This document shows, one piece after another, positions 11,764 through 22,700 of a stretch of DNA of 64,000 nucleotides (position 1 is the first letter of the stretch; the number at the start of each line of letters is the position of its first letter). A program made the position numbers and the translations under genes. Source of the DNA: Porpolomopsis calyptriformis (taxonomy: Eukaryota; Basidiomycota; Agaricomycetes; Agaricales; Hygrophoraceae); contig OX621173.1 of the NCBI GenBank assembly GCA_951640195.1, positions 227,780 through 291,779 on the forward strand, given 5' to 3'. The notes under the pieces were generated by a model. The model made no database searches and was not told the DNA's origin. It worked only from the letters and a program-made list of their open reading frames with translations.

Positions 11764-11958
11764 TATCAAGGCTGGAAGCTACTGCCTTAATAACCACACC
11801 TGGTGTCAAGCTTCACTGTCAATACTAAGGAGCAGTGAGCTTGACACCAGAGACTTTGGACGCATTTTTGACCAAATAAGCACAAACAAATCAGCCACAA
11901 CTTCGGACTGGTACAAACCAGTACTGCTCTATGCAGAGGAGATCATCACATCCTAACA
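11764..11958 (-). repeat. 5' LTR of copia C1
   Basis: 195 bases, same family as 4525-4720, oriented with the C1 genes. Its outer TG end at 11958 is joined directly to the leader of another copia C copy (C2) reading the other way. Confidence 0.85.
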
Positions 11959-13975
11959 TGATTTACCAACCTCACCCTATCCCTGCCATCCACTACCCCT
12001 TTATACTCCATAATCTATTTTTCACCTACCTACACACCATCATTATCATCATGTCAGCCTCCACCAATGAATCAAAGAGGACATTCCCCTGCCTCACTCC
12101 CACTAATTGGGGGCAGTGGGCTGACAACATGGAGGCTTACCTTCACACCAAAGAACTCTGGGAGTATGTGGATGGATCTCTGCCTAGGCCTACTGCTGCT
12201 GACCCTGTCAAACCTACCCCTGCTGAAATCACTGAGCTTGGGGATTGGAACCGGTGATGCGATGTGGAACCGTCTGAGCTCTGGGATCTGCCCCAAGAGA
12301 TGATGGGAGGCACAATAGAAAGGAGCTATCAAAGAAATTGTGAAAATTGAAGAAATTGAAGAAATCAGAAAATCGGAGCACTCTCTAGAGTGCTAGAGGC
12401 AGTCGAAGAGGCTCAAACATGAAGGACTGGATGTGGGACAATGGAATCTATCTTCCTTCTCTATGATACAAACATATCTACAAGTAAATATATCTGTGAA
12501 AACAAAGATCCCTTTATATGCTATATAGTAAAGGGATGAGACTTCTGAATGAAGCCACCAGTGAAAGGGTCAATGGAAATGATGAGGATCTACACAATGG
12601 ATGTCTGGCTATCAGATGCATCCTTTGATATGAGCTGCGATCATGAATTGAAGGATCGGAGAATTCAAAGAAATTCGCAGAAATCCGAAGAATTCGGAGA
12701 TGAATCACTGGACAGGAAGCTGAATCACGTAGTCAAGGACATCGTAGCAGTGTAGTGGACGTCTGGGGGGTCACGTCGATATATAAAACATGTCCTCCGG
12801 AGCTCAGGGGACCAAGGGGTCGTATCACCGGAAATCTGGAAGAGCTAGTGGAGAGATATAGCTTGCCATTGAGGACAGCCAGAAGGTGCATGTGAAGGAT
12901 GCCAAAGCTGACCCTGCAGCAATGTGGGCTAAGTTAGAGGCTGTCCATCTGCAGAAGAGACCAGGAACGCGCTTCAATGCCTATGATGCGCTGTTCAGTA
13001 TTAGGAAGGATGATGCTGAAACCCTGCCTGCCTTAATGGCTAGAGCTGATAAAGCTCTACAGGACATCAAAGCTCTCCATCCATCTAACTTCACAATGGA
13101 CAACCTGGACCAGGAACTGCTCTGCATAACTCTCATCCATGCCCTTCCTGCCGAATACAACAACTTTGCATCCTCCCTCCTTACTCATCGACTCTCTCGA
13201 TATCGATAAACTCCAATCTGCCTTCCAGAATGAAGAGAGCCAGTGGCTTGCCAGAAATGTCTCCTCCTCATCTCCCAGCCTTGCCTACCAATCATCATTA
13301 TCTGCTTTGCTTTGCTCCTTCTGTGGTAAAGCCAACCACACAGAGGACAAGTGCTTCAAGAAGCAGAAGGCCTCTGCTGATGCCAAACAGCAGACTGCCC
13401 AATGGCAAGGATGTGGTCAAGTTGCCAGGGGTAGAGGTAACAAGCCTGCTGCAAGAGAAGCATCTGAAGATACCACCAATGCCAATACTGCCACCATTGA
13501 ATTTGCTAGTCATGCAAGTGCTCTCTCTTCATCCCATCGCTCCCTATGGCTCAAGTCTCAACCCTGTGCTGACTGGAACACTGATACAGGTGCTACATCA
13601 CATATGACCCCTCACAATCACTAGTTTCGCTCATATTCTCCTCATGTCACTGCTATTCAACTAGCTAACCATTCAACAATCTACTCTGCTGGTATTGGTT
13701 CAGTTGAGTTCCAACCAGTCATAGATAGTATACCCAAGCGACCAGTTGTATTTTATGATGTACTCCATATCCCTGATCTTAGTAGTAATCTACTTTCACT
13801 CTTCCACCTTACTCGTATTAAACAATATACCATTTCAATCCAACAATCTCGAGTTGAGTTCTATTATCACAATGAACTCCATTTCACTGCCTCCATCAAT
13901 GAGTGCAATATTGGCTATCTTGATGGCAAGATCATTATTCCTCAGTCAGCTCAGTCAGCTCAGTCAACCCTTCCC
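11959..13975 (+). pseudogene. gag-protease fragment of copia C2
   Basis: Starts inside the leader; the gag ATG is at 12051. The Gag matches C1 but is split by a 573-base solo F LTR (12255-12827). After it come the UBN2-like region, the zinc knuckle CSFCGKANHTEDKC (about 13317-13358) and the protease motif DTGATSHM (about 13580). The copy ends at 13975 in the serine/glutamine repeat just before the integrase zinc domain. A frameshift near 13180 and a stop at about 13622 are visible. The right edge falls exactly at the primer site of gypsy B. Confidence 0.8.
12255..12827 (-). repeat. Solo LTR, gypsy F2 type
   Basis: 573 bases between TGATGCG and GTATCA, closely matching 49615-50187 and 54898-55471. 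The 4-base duplication CCGG flanks it (12251-12254, 12828-12831). It interrupts the copia C2 gag. Confidence 0.9.
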
Positions 13976-13988
13976 AAGAATCAGACTT
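13976..13988 (+). promoter_or_regulatory. Primer binding site of gypsy B
   Basis: AAGAATCAGACTT, identical to the primer site of family E. The LTR that should precede it is absent; copia C2 sequence ends exactly at 13975. Confidence 0.5.
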
Positions 13989-15466
13989 CCTTCCTGCTCT
14001 CTCGTTACCACTTGATCCACCTTTATCTTCACACTGGACAAAATGATGACAAAGACTTCTACAAGTCTTCTGAAACCAATCCTTTATTACTTTTACTTTA
14101 TACTCAAACATGAATTTTCCCAGATCCAAATGAAGAAGCTAGTTAAGCTCCTCTATTACCCAATCCTTCACAAGACTTTTTGGAAGAACTTGAAGTGAAA
14201 CAGCAAGATTACTTGCTGCCTAGTCACAATGTCCTATTACCCCACTAACTGTTAGGTATCAACCTTTTCCATTTCAACAACCAACTCAACCTTCATCACC
14301 GATATGCAGCGCCCAACAGGACTGTTGCATTCATTACCCATACCCACGAAACCATGGCAATCAATAGGAATGGACTTTATTGGTCCATTTCCTGAAATTG
14401 ATAGGTATAATTACCTATAGGTAGTCATTTGTCGAATGACATCAATGATCCACTTAATCCCAGTGAATACCAAAATGAAAGCATCAGAGCTTTCATATAG
14501 ATCTACTTAAAAGAAGTAGTAAGGCTTCATGGCCTTCCCAAAAGTATAGTCTCGGACAGAGACTCGAAATTTACATCCAAATGGTGGAGTAAACTTCATA
14601 GGCTCTTAGGAGCTAAACTATTGATGTCTACATCTTTCCATCCTCAGACAGATGGCGCAACTAAATGAGCTAATCGTTCAATAGGTCAAATCCTCCAAGC
14701 AACCGTAAGCTTAGATCAACGAGACTGGATTGTAAAGATCCCGATGACTGAATTCGTGATTAACGTGAGTATCAGTGAAGCTACAGGCTTCGCCCCATTC
14801 GAGCTGAATAGAGCATATATACCTGCTATGATTAAGCAGGTAGAAAATACTGCTGAGACACTGCCAGGTGTCCAAGCTTTTGCTCAACAAGTGCTACAGA
14901 ATCTGGCAGCTGCTCACGACGCGATCATTGCGTATCATGTATTTCAAAGACACTACGCTAATCTGCATAGAAGGGAAGAGCTGTCGATAAAAGTAAACGA
15001 CTTTGTGTACCTATCGACCAAGAACCTTAAACTACTGCAAGGTAGAGCAGGGAAACTACTGCCAAGGTTTGTTGGGCCATACAAAGTCGTACAGGCCTTT
15101 CCTAATGAATCCAACTATGAGTTGGAACTCCCCGACGAGCTCGCGAAGTGATGGATTCATCCGCACTTTCATGTAAATTTGCTGCATCCGCACCATCCGA
15201 ATGATGATGCGTTATTCCCTAACTGAGCGTCAGTAGATGCTTATAATTTTGGTGAACCACTTCAAACCGAATGGTTAGTCAACGAAATAGTCAGCCATAG
15301 GTGGGACAACCGAAAACTCGAGCTGGAGGTTTGTTGGAACCTCGGAGACACGACATGGGAGCCCATCTTGTTGTGTAAAGAGCTTAGTGCTCTAGATAAA
15401 TATCTAACCCTAATGGGTGTAGATACTCCTCATCAACTGCCAAAACGGCTAGTTAAGAGGCACTGA
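13989..15466 (+). pseudogene. Gypsy B: gag start, integrase and chromodomain, internally deleted
   Basis: A short acidic gag-like start (about 14110-14240) jumps directly to integrase near 14300, so capsid, protease, RT and RNase H are missing. The integrase core shows KPWQSIGMDFIGPFPEI, then IVSDRDSKF and [10 protein letters not shown], the D,D,E positions of the family. An open stretch at 14744-15151 carries the C-terminal GPY/F-like region (LLPRFVGPYKVV). A chromodomain with W-E-P follows at about 15260-15400. Stops, mostly from C-to-T changes, disable it. The frame ends in KRLVKRH at 15464. Confidence 0.75.
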
Positions 15467-15714
15467 ATGCCGACTGCACTCAGAGCCTTGAGGCGTGCCG
15501 ACAAGCACACCTTGTATGCACACTAAACCGAGCACAACTGATAATTGCCTTAATCAGCAATCAATGGACTGGACATACCCAGTCCAGTGGCAGACTCACC
15601 CCAATTGGGGTAATTAGAGGCACCAAAATGATGCTACAAGTCTAAGTGTGACTTGTATAAAAGCATGATAAATAAAAAACAATAGTAGAAAATTTTCTAC
15701 CCCATATGACTATG
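15467..15714. other. Spacer between gypsy B pol and its accessory ORF
   Basis: Contains short inverted repeats such as GGACTGG with CCAGTCC near 15568-15590. It ends in ACTATG, where gypsy A has inserted. No gene is seen. Confidence 0.5.
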
Positions 15715-16073
15715 TGTCAGAGATATATTTTTTCCTTTTCCTTTGCTTGTCTATTCCCATTTACATCAGACAGTTTACACCAATAGCCGCTTAGCCACCC
15801 AAACTCCGCTTAGTAATACAAGGTGACCAAGCTATATCTATATTTAGTCAACCATTACTCTCCTTATCTACATGACTCATCCATAGTCGTTACGACTCAC
15901 ACGTAGTCAATATGACTCATACTTAGCTAGTATATAAAGCTAGCAGTAGATAGACTTAGGATAAGTCTGTTTCTTTCGTTAACACCCCAATCAGTAGTCT
16001 TCCAACCCTTTAAAACCCTACACCCAGAGCCTGAAGTAAAACCTTGCGATCAACCCTAGACTGCCGTCTAACA
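15715..16073 (+). repeat. 5' LTR of gypsy A
   Basis: 359 bases, TGTCAG to TCTAACA. By eye it differs from the 3' LTR at only a few bases. Confidence 0.95.
15931..15975 (+). promoter_or_regulatory. TATA box and presumed mRNA start in gypsy A LTR
   Basis: TATATAAA at 15931-15938. AAGTCTGTTTCTT begins at 15963, 32 bases from the TATA start, a normal start-site distance. Those 13 bases are exactly complementary to 16073-16085 just behind the LTR. Confidence 0.65.
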
Positions 16074-16085
16074 AGAAACAGACTT
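16073..16085 (+). promoter_or_regulatory. Self-priming primer binding site of gypsy A
   Basis: AAGAAACAGACTT, with its first base shared with the LTR end. It can pair with the presumed mRNA 5' end AAGTCTGTTTCTT. Tf1 of fission yeast is the known model for such self-priming; here it is inferred from sequence only. Confidence 0.65.
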
Positions 16086-16253
16086 CCTTCTTGCTCACTC
16101 CACGCTATACAACCCCTACTCTGTCTGGCCAGTGCTGAAGGTCTTCACCCACGAGATCAATTTCACCACCCAGACATTAACATCGATTAGGCTTGCTCTC
16201 TCCCCTTGTATTCCCGTCAAGCCCCCCAATATCCAACTGCCACCGTTCCACCA

Positions 16254-17675
16254 ATGGTTTTGACTCGTTCATCATCCACTATCCCTCACCCTGCTATCCC
16301 TCTCTCCCAGGAAGGCTCTCTCCCTCCTGCCCCAGCTCCCATCCTCGACGAGATGGTTGACCCTGCCCAAGAAGAAGAAGAACAAGAACAAGAAGAACAA
16401 GCGGGTCCCTCTCACTCAAAAGGGAAAGGTCAAGCTGAGGACAATGATGAGGATGAAGAAGAAGATCCACGCGTAGCCTTTGAGATCATGAAGCAGGATT
16501 ATCAACAATTGCTGCAGGTCCAACAAGACTAAGCGCAAGCGAGTCATAGAATCGAACAACAACTTCAAGTATTGATGGCCAACCTCATAGGCCCCCAACC
16601 TGTCCCTGCCCCTCTTGGGCTATTCCCACAACCTCTCCAAGCACCCCCAGTATTCCCCCAACCTGTCCCTGCCCCTGCCCCTGTCCCTGCCCCTGCCCCT
16701 GCCCCCGCCAAGATCAAAATGAACCCTCCTGATGAATTCTCTGGTGATCCCACCAAGCTCCGCAACTTCCTGCGTCAAGTGAAGTTGAATCATTTGGGAC
16801 GACCAGGAATCTCAGAGGCCGACAAGATTATCTATGCCTTGTCGTTTATGATCGGAGGAAATGCAGAACCATGGGCTGAGCATCAAGTAGACGCTTACAC
16901 AACGTTGAACTGGGTTGGTGCCGATTGGGCTGTCTTTGAACAAGCCCTCACCCGAGACTTTGGAGACTTGGACCCCAAGTCAACTGCTCAACTGAAGATC
17001 AAGGACGTCAAGCAGTTCAACAAGAGCGCAGAGGAGTACAACATCAATTTCAATCGATGGGCCCATGATACTGGATACGGACAAGAAGCTTCGGTGACTT
17101 TGTATAAAGACGGACTCAACCCCTCCCTTTTGCGACAGATCTACCTTTCAGATCGTCAACCCACCACCCTCTTTGAATGGCAGTCTCGTGCTGCAGAACT
17201 TGACAGACGACATCGAGAATTCCTGGCTAGAACATCTTCTAAGCCCCAGACTCGTAACACCCGCATCACCAACACCCCCTACCGACAAGGACCACCTGCT
17301 GGTCCCTCCACCTATTCCAACCCTGCTGCCCCCAGAATCAAACAAGAAGAAAAGCCTGCTTCACTAGGAGGAATTCCCAAAGGAGCATGTTTCAACTGTG
17401 GACGATTTGGCCACTTTGCCAGTTCTTGTCCCAATGCTCCTAGGACGAGTACTTCTGGTTCTGGAAGCCGCCCCTTCACCCCAGCAGCTAGAGGTCGTGG
17501 AGGAAAGAAACCCGGTCGAGGAAGAAATGTTCGAGTTCTGGAGACCTCAGCCTCGATTGAGGAGGTCAACTCCAATGAAGATTCTCGTCAAGACTTCGAG
17601 AAGTGTGGTATCGTCAACTGGGAGCCTAAGAGGAAAGAAGAGCTGAAGAGAGCTTTGGAGAAACAGGGTTTTTGA
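16254..17675 (+). pseudogene. gag of gypsy A (one nonsense change)
   Basis: Gag polyprotein of 473 codons that forms the particle and binds element RNA in the cytoplasm. The start MVLTRSSSTIPH is chosen because gypsy A' has the same ATG. An acidic Glu/Asp-rich stretch (residues 45-80) is followed by a Pro/Ala-rich repeat (about 120-160) and a capsid domain starting at KIKMNPPDEFSGD. A CCHC zinc knuckle CFNCGRFGHFASSC lies at about 17391-17432, then a basic Gly/Arg tail. One stop, TAA at 16530, replaces the CAA present in gypsy A'. Gag ends in a stop directly after the shift site. Confidence 0.85.
17666..17675 (+). promoter_or_regulatory. -1 ribosomal frameshift site between gag and pol
   Basis: G GGT TTT TGA in the gag frame: a slippery heptamer GGGTTTT (X XXY YYZ form) immediately followed by the gag stop. 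A slip back by one base continues as TTG AAC AGT into the pol frame, which has been open since 17630. The same bases are kept in gypsy A'. Confidence 0.65.
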
Positions 17676-20600
17676 ACAGTCCAGACAATAGCTCGTGCGT
17701 TGCGGACTCCTTTTCTATGTGTACCACTACCCCTATGCAATCTATTTCCCAAATTCTTGGTGCACTTGATTCGAGCGAAGAAGCTTTAACCATACCCCTT
17801 TGGTTGGAAACCACAGACACTGGTAGACGAATTGCCGCCAGTGCATTGATAGACTCTGGCGCCTCTGGATGCTTTATAAACTGGAATTTTGTGCAGGAGC
17901 ACGATATCCCTTTTTATCAATTGGAAGGACCAATCCCCGTGCGGAACGCAGATGGGACAGACAACCGAGGAGGTCCCATCGAATATGCTGTAGACCTGTG
18001 GATGGAGACGCCGGATTTTCTTAGGGAACAAACCCATTTGGAAGTGACAAATTTAGGAGATATGATACAGGTTATCCTCGGCTACCCGTGGCTCAAACGT
18101 AACGATCCCCTGGTTGACTGGAAGGCTGGAACACTGACTTCACGTTAGACTGTGGCCCCAACCAAGACTTCTCAGGCTGGAGTGATAGTGTCACGAGTAG
18201 GCTCTACATTGAATGGCGACTCCTATGCCAAGATTATCAGATTGGTCTCACTGGGAGACCATGCAAGACCCACTACCGTGGAGGAAGATATGAAGAAGTA
18301 TGTGCCGAAGAAGTACTGGAGGCACTGGAAGGTGTTTATGAAGACCACCTTCGATGAACTTCCCCCACGACAACCAGAATTTGACCATGCGATCGATCTC
18401 GAACCTACCTTTAGACCCAAGATCGGAAAGGTGTACAAACTCACTGAGTACGAACAGGGAAAGCTGAATGAATTCCTAGAGGAACAACTTGCAAGTGGAT
18501 GAATACGATGATCGAACTCTAAACAAGCTGCCTCCTTCTTCTTTGCTGCCAAAGGTGAAGAAGTTAATGCCCAAGGACAAGATGCTGGACTACGTCCAAT
18601 CCAAGACTATCGCTATCTGAATGCTCACACAATCCCAGACGCCTATCCCTTACCTCTCATCTCTGAGATTATTCAACAGACCAAGTTATCAGAAGCGGAA
18701 CTGTTCACAGTCATGGATATCCGATGGGGCTTTAACAATATTCGTATCAAAGAAGGAGACGAATGGAAAGGAGCCTTCAACACTCGACGAGGGCTGTTTG
18801 AGCCCACCGTTATGTTCTTTGGAATGCGAAACTCGCCTGCCTCCTTCCAACGAATGATCGACGTTCTCTTCAAAGAGGTTATCGATTCCAAGCAGGTCCA
18901 TATCTATATTGACGATATCCTGATCATGGGAAAGGACCTCACTGAACTCACCTATTGGACGGAACGAACTCTAGAGATCATGGAGAAGAACCAACTGTCC
19001 TGCAAACCCGTCAAGTGCCAGTTTGAGAAAAAGGAAGTGATTTATCTGGGGATGATGATCTCAAAAGGCCACATTGCTATTAACCCCAAGAAGGTTGAGG
19101 CGATCAGAACCTGGCCTATCCCCCAGAAAAAACGAGATCTCTAATCCTTCCTTGGCACTGCCAACTTTTGGCGGAGGTTTATCAAGGATTACTCCCTGAT
19201 TGCTCGTCCTCTTAATGAGCTCCTACGAAAGGATCAAGAATGGATTTGGACTCCTAGGCAACAACGTGCTTTTGATACCCTCAAGAATGCGCTTACCTCT
19301 GCTCCTGTTTTGAGGACCCCGAAGCCAGACCTTCCTTACCTTCTGGAGATGGATGCCTCTGGTGTTGCACTGGGTGCAGTCTTGACCCAGAAAGAGAATG
19401 ACGAAGAAGATTGGCATCCCATTGGCTTCTACTCCAAGACCCTCCTCCCAGCTGAACGAAATTACCCCACCCATGACCAAGAGCTTTTGGCCATCATATC
19501 TGCCTTGAATGAATGGAGATACCTTCTACAAGGGACACGACAGCCTATTATGGTCAAGACTGATAACCAGTCCCTCCAATATTTCATGACCAGTCATCAA
19601 CTCTCCAGGCGCCAGGCTAGATGGTCGGAATTTTTAGCTCGCTTTTGGTTCAGAATCAGTTACCAGCCTAGAATCAAGAATAAGGCTGATGGACTCTCCA
19701 AATGTCCAGATCATTACCCGGAGTCTTATGAGGAGGTGGAGGACAAGGTCCTTCTGCCAAAAGAACTTTTTATCAATGCGCTTTTCATCAATGCGATTAT
19801 CAGTTTATCGTCCCCCAACTTTTTATCCAAGCTTTGTTTTCATTCCCCCTTACCTCTCGAGATCATGGCCAAAATTGAAGATCCCTCTTCCGGATACACC
19901 CACGTAGATGGCATTGTGCGCGATGCTGGAGATCGTATAGTTGTGCCAAAGGACGTATCTTTGCACACAGAAATTATTCGATTGACCCACGACACACCCA
20001 CTGGTGGCCATCCCGGTATTGAGAAGACAAAGGAATTGCTCCTCCGTAATTACACATGGGAAGGTGCCCCACAAGATATCACCAATTACGTGAAGTCCTG
20101 CCTTGCTTGTCAACAGACCAAGGTTTATCCACAGAAACCTACTGGACTTCTCCAACCGTTACCCCCTCCTACTAAACCGTGGCAACAGATCACTGCTGAT
20201 CTTATCGTGGAACTCCCTAACTCAAAAGGATTCGATGCTATTCTAGTTGTGGTGGACAGATTCACCAAACGGGCTCACTTCATCCCAACAACTGGAAACC
20301 TATCTGCTAAAGGAACTGCTGCGCTATTTCAAGAACATGTCTGGAAGCACCATGGATGGCCAGAGAAGATCATTACTGATTGAGGAACCCAATTCTCATC
20401 GAAGTTCGCTACGTCATTGAATGAACTCCTAGGAACCACTTCTGGGCTTTCTACCGCCTATCACCCCCAAACAGATGGACAAACCGAATGAACCAATCAA
20501 GAGTTAGAGCAGTACATACGGCTCTACACTAACTTCATGCAAGACGATTGGAAAGATTGGTTAGCTCCGGTGGAGTTCGCTTATAACAACCGAGAACATT

Positions 20601-21253
20601 CCTCCACTCACCAATCCCCCTTCTGGCTTGAATATGGCCGACACCCTCACACCCCCTTATCAGTTCCAACCCAAACCTCAAATCCCGATGCCAACGAGTT
20701 TTACGTGCAGCTTACTAGAGCTAGAGAGAACGCTGAAGAGTCTCTTCAAAAGACCGCTAACTCAATGAAGCTCTATGCCGATCGAAAACGTCAAAAGGAA
20801 CCCACGTTTTACGAAGGACAAAGGGTCTGGCTTGATGCCAAGAATTTGAAAACTGGCCGGCCCGCAAAGAAACTGGATGTCCGCCGGCTCGGACCTTTTA
20901 TAATTCTAAAACAAGTATCGCCTGTGGCTTACCGACTAAAGCTACCGCTGTCATGGAGGATTCATCCCGTGTTTCACGTTTCGCTACTCAAGGCTCTAGA
21001 AGAGAATCTCGATCTCCACCCCCCGATCGGAGAAGATGACAATCTCCGACCACCTCCAGATGTGATCGAAGGAGAGCCCGAGTATGAAGTGGAACGTATT
21101 CTCAATCACACCCCAGGAAAACGGAACCGACAATACCTAATCAAGTGGAAAGGCTACCCAATAGAGGCAGCCACCTGGGAACCACGATGGAACCTCAAGC
21201 ACGCAAAAGATGTCTTAATGAATTATGAAAAGTCTATTCAAGCGGCGATTTAA
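17672..21253 (+). pseudogene. pol of gypsy A: protease, RT, RNase H, integrase, chromodomain
   Basis: One frame of 1194 codons, reached by -1 frameshift from gag. Retropepsin DSGASGCFIN lies near residue 62. The RT has FGMRNSPASFQ and the catalytic YIDD at 18905. RNase H starts at MDASGVALGAVL (19349). The integrase has an HHCC zinc domain (HPGIEKTKELLL to CLACQQ) and a core with TADLIVEL, TD near 20378 and PQTDGQTE. The chromodomain YEVERILNH to TWEP (about 21083-21195) closes the protein. Stops lie at 18146, 18500, 18509, 19142, 20381 and 20489; several are CGA-to-TGA. Otherwise nothing is missing. Confidence 0.9.
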
Positions 21254-21367
21254 CTCTCTTTCACAAATACTACCGACATCACGATCGTTGAGCCTCTTTT
21301 TCTCCTTTTCAATCTCCGACGATTATAAGGACTTCCCCTTCCCGACAATCATCAAAAGAAGCACGAA

Positions 21368-22060
21368 ATGCCCTGCCAAGTTCTTTATGCTCGCAAGTCG
21401 ACTGGGAGGCGTCCACCTCGAGGGAATCCCACCGCTTCTACCTCCAACCTCCCCCCCGATTCTTCTTCCTCCTCTTCCTCGTCCGACAGTGTCTTGGTTA
21501 CCCGACGGTTCAAGAAGCCAAAACGACGTACCGATACTATTGACAAGCCGGGACGAAACCGTAACTACCGAGGGCTCCCCTTTGCCAAGGTCGAGCACCT
21601 ATCTGGGTGCCCCGAAACCTATGTCCCTTTTATCTCTGGAGCATGTCGATGCGAACTTAACTATGACCATCACTGGTACACGTTCGACAAGGACAGTGAC
21701 TTTGACGACAAGAAGAATCAACTTGAAGATTGGCTGGAGGCGTACCAAGTTGGGCGCCAACTTTTGATGGTTATACCGGACCAGGACGAATCCGACGTCA
21801 CCACCCCCACTATCCCCGAAGACCCCATCTCGCACCGCATCCATCGCGTCGCCGACCGACTCTATGCTGCCCGAAACGGGTACCGCTCGATGATGGATGC
21901 CAAGTACGAAAGGATCCTTGACCTGGAGGAGAATGCTGTGATGTGTAGGGAGCTGGCTGAAACTTGGTTGCGACGTGCCCGGGAGTTGGATGGCCGTTAC
22001 CACTGGTTTGACCCAGATGGACACCTGCTTCAACCCCCAGTTTATGATGGCGCGACCTAG
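21368..22060 (+). CDS. Accessory ORF downstream of pol in gypsy A
   Basis: An uninterrupted 230-codon frame, about 115 bases after pol and before the 3' LTR. I do not recognise its family. The N-terminus is basic with a Ser-rich run (residues 30-40) and a possible nuclear signal RRFKKPKRR near 46-54. The middle has a C-x-E-T-Y motif and two Cys in ACRCEL. The C-terminal half is charged and probably helical, with many Arg/Glu (about 150-215). No signal peptide or membrane segment is seen. It is the only gypsy A frame without a stop. An RNA-binding, chromatin or regulatory role is only a guess. Confidence 0.65.
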   Translation: MPCQVLYARKSTGRRPPRGNPTASTSNLPPDSSSSSSSSDSVLVTRRFKKPKRRTDTIDKPGRNRNYRGLPFAKVEHLSGCPETYVPFISGACRCELNYDHHWYTFDKDSDFDDKKNQLEDWLEAYQVGRQLLMVIPDQDESDVTTPTIPEDPISHRIHRVADRLYAARNGYRSMMDAKYERILDLEENAVMCRELAETWLRRARELDGRYHWFDPDGHLLQPPVYDGAT

Positions 22061-22304
22061 GGACCAGATGCTGTTTCCGAACGAACAGTATTCCTTACGC
22101 CTCCCTTCTGGATGTGTGGTTAGAGAAGGTGATATCTACTGGAGAGTTGAGGAAAAGTATACCTAGTGGATAGTCTTTGATCCGACAACTATCCACTCAT
22201 CCCTCCTCTTCATTGCTCACCCATCTCATCACCCCTCTACCCACCTCTACCATCCCTTTACACCTCCCCTTGACACCCTTCCTTCGCTTCGAAGGGTCTC
22301 CTCA

Positions 22305-22339
22305 AAATTCGGGACGAATTTCCTTTTTGTGGAGGTGAA
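22305..22339 (+). promoter_or_regulatory. Stem-loop and polypurine tract of gypsy A
   Basis: AAATTCG (22305-22311) pairs with CGAATTT (22315-22321) over the loop GGA. A short T-run and then GTGGAGGTGAA (22329-22339) end at the 3' LTR. A second hairpin, CCTTCG with CGAAGG, lies just upstream at 22281-22295. Confidence 0.6.
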
Positions 22340-22698
22340 TGTCAGAGATATATTTTTTGCTTTTCCTTTGCTTGTCTATTCCCATTTACATCAGACAGTT
22401 TACACCAATAGCCGCTTAGCCACCCAAACTCCGCTTAGTAATACAAGGTGACCAAGCCATATCTATATTTAGTCAACCATCACTCTCCTTATCTACATGA
22501 CTCATCCATAGTCGTTACGACTCACACGTAGTCAATATGACTCATACTTAGCTAGTATATAAAGCTAGCAGTAGATAGACTTAGGATAAGTCTGTTTCTT
22601 TCGTTAACACCCCAATCAGTAGTCTTCCAACCCTTTAAAACCCTACACCCAGAGCCTGAAGTAAAACCTTGCGATCAACCCTAGACTGCCGTCTAACA
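22340..22698 (+). repeat. 3' LTR of gypsy A
   Basis: 359 bases, TGTCAG to TCTAACA, the same length as the 5' LTR, followed by the target duplication CTATG. Confidence 0.95.
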
Positions 22699-22700
22699 CT

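Larger units (their letters stand above)
15715..22698 (+). mobile_element. Complete Ty3/gypsy retrotransposon A (chromovirus)
   Basis: 6984 bases with two 359-base LTRs and a perfect 5-base target duplication CTATG (15710-15714, 22699-22703). Order: LTR, self-primer site, gag, -1 shift, pol (protease, RT, RNase H, integrase, chromodomain), an extra ORF, stem-loop, polypurine tract, LTR. Near-identical LTRs suggest recent insertion, yet gag has one stop and pol six, so it looks unable to move by itself. It landed at the start codon of the gypsy B accessory ORF. Confidence 0.95.
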
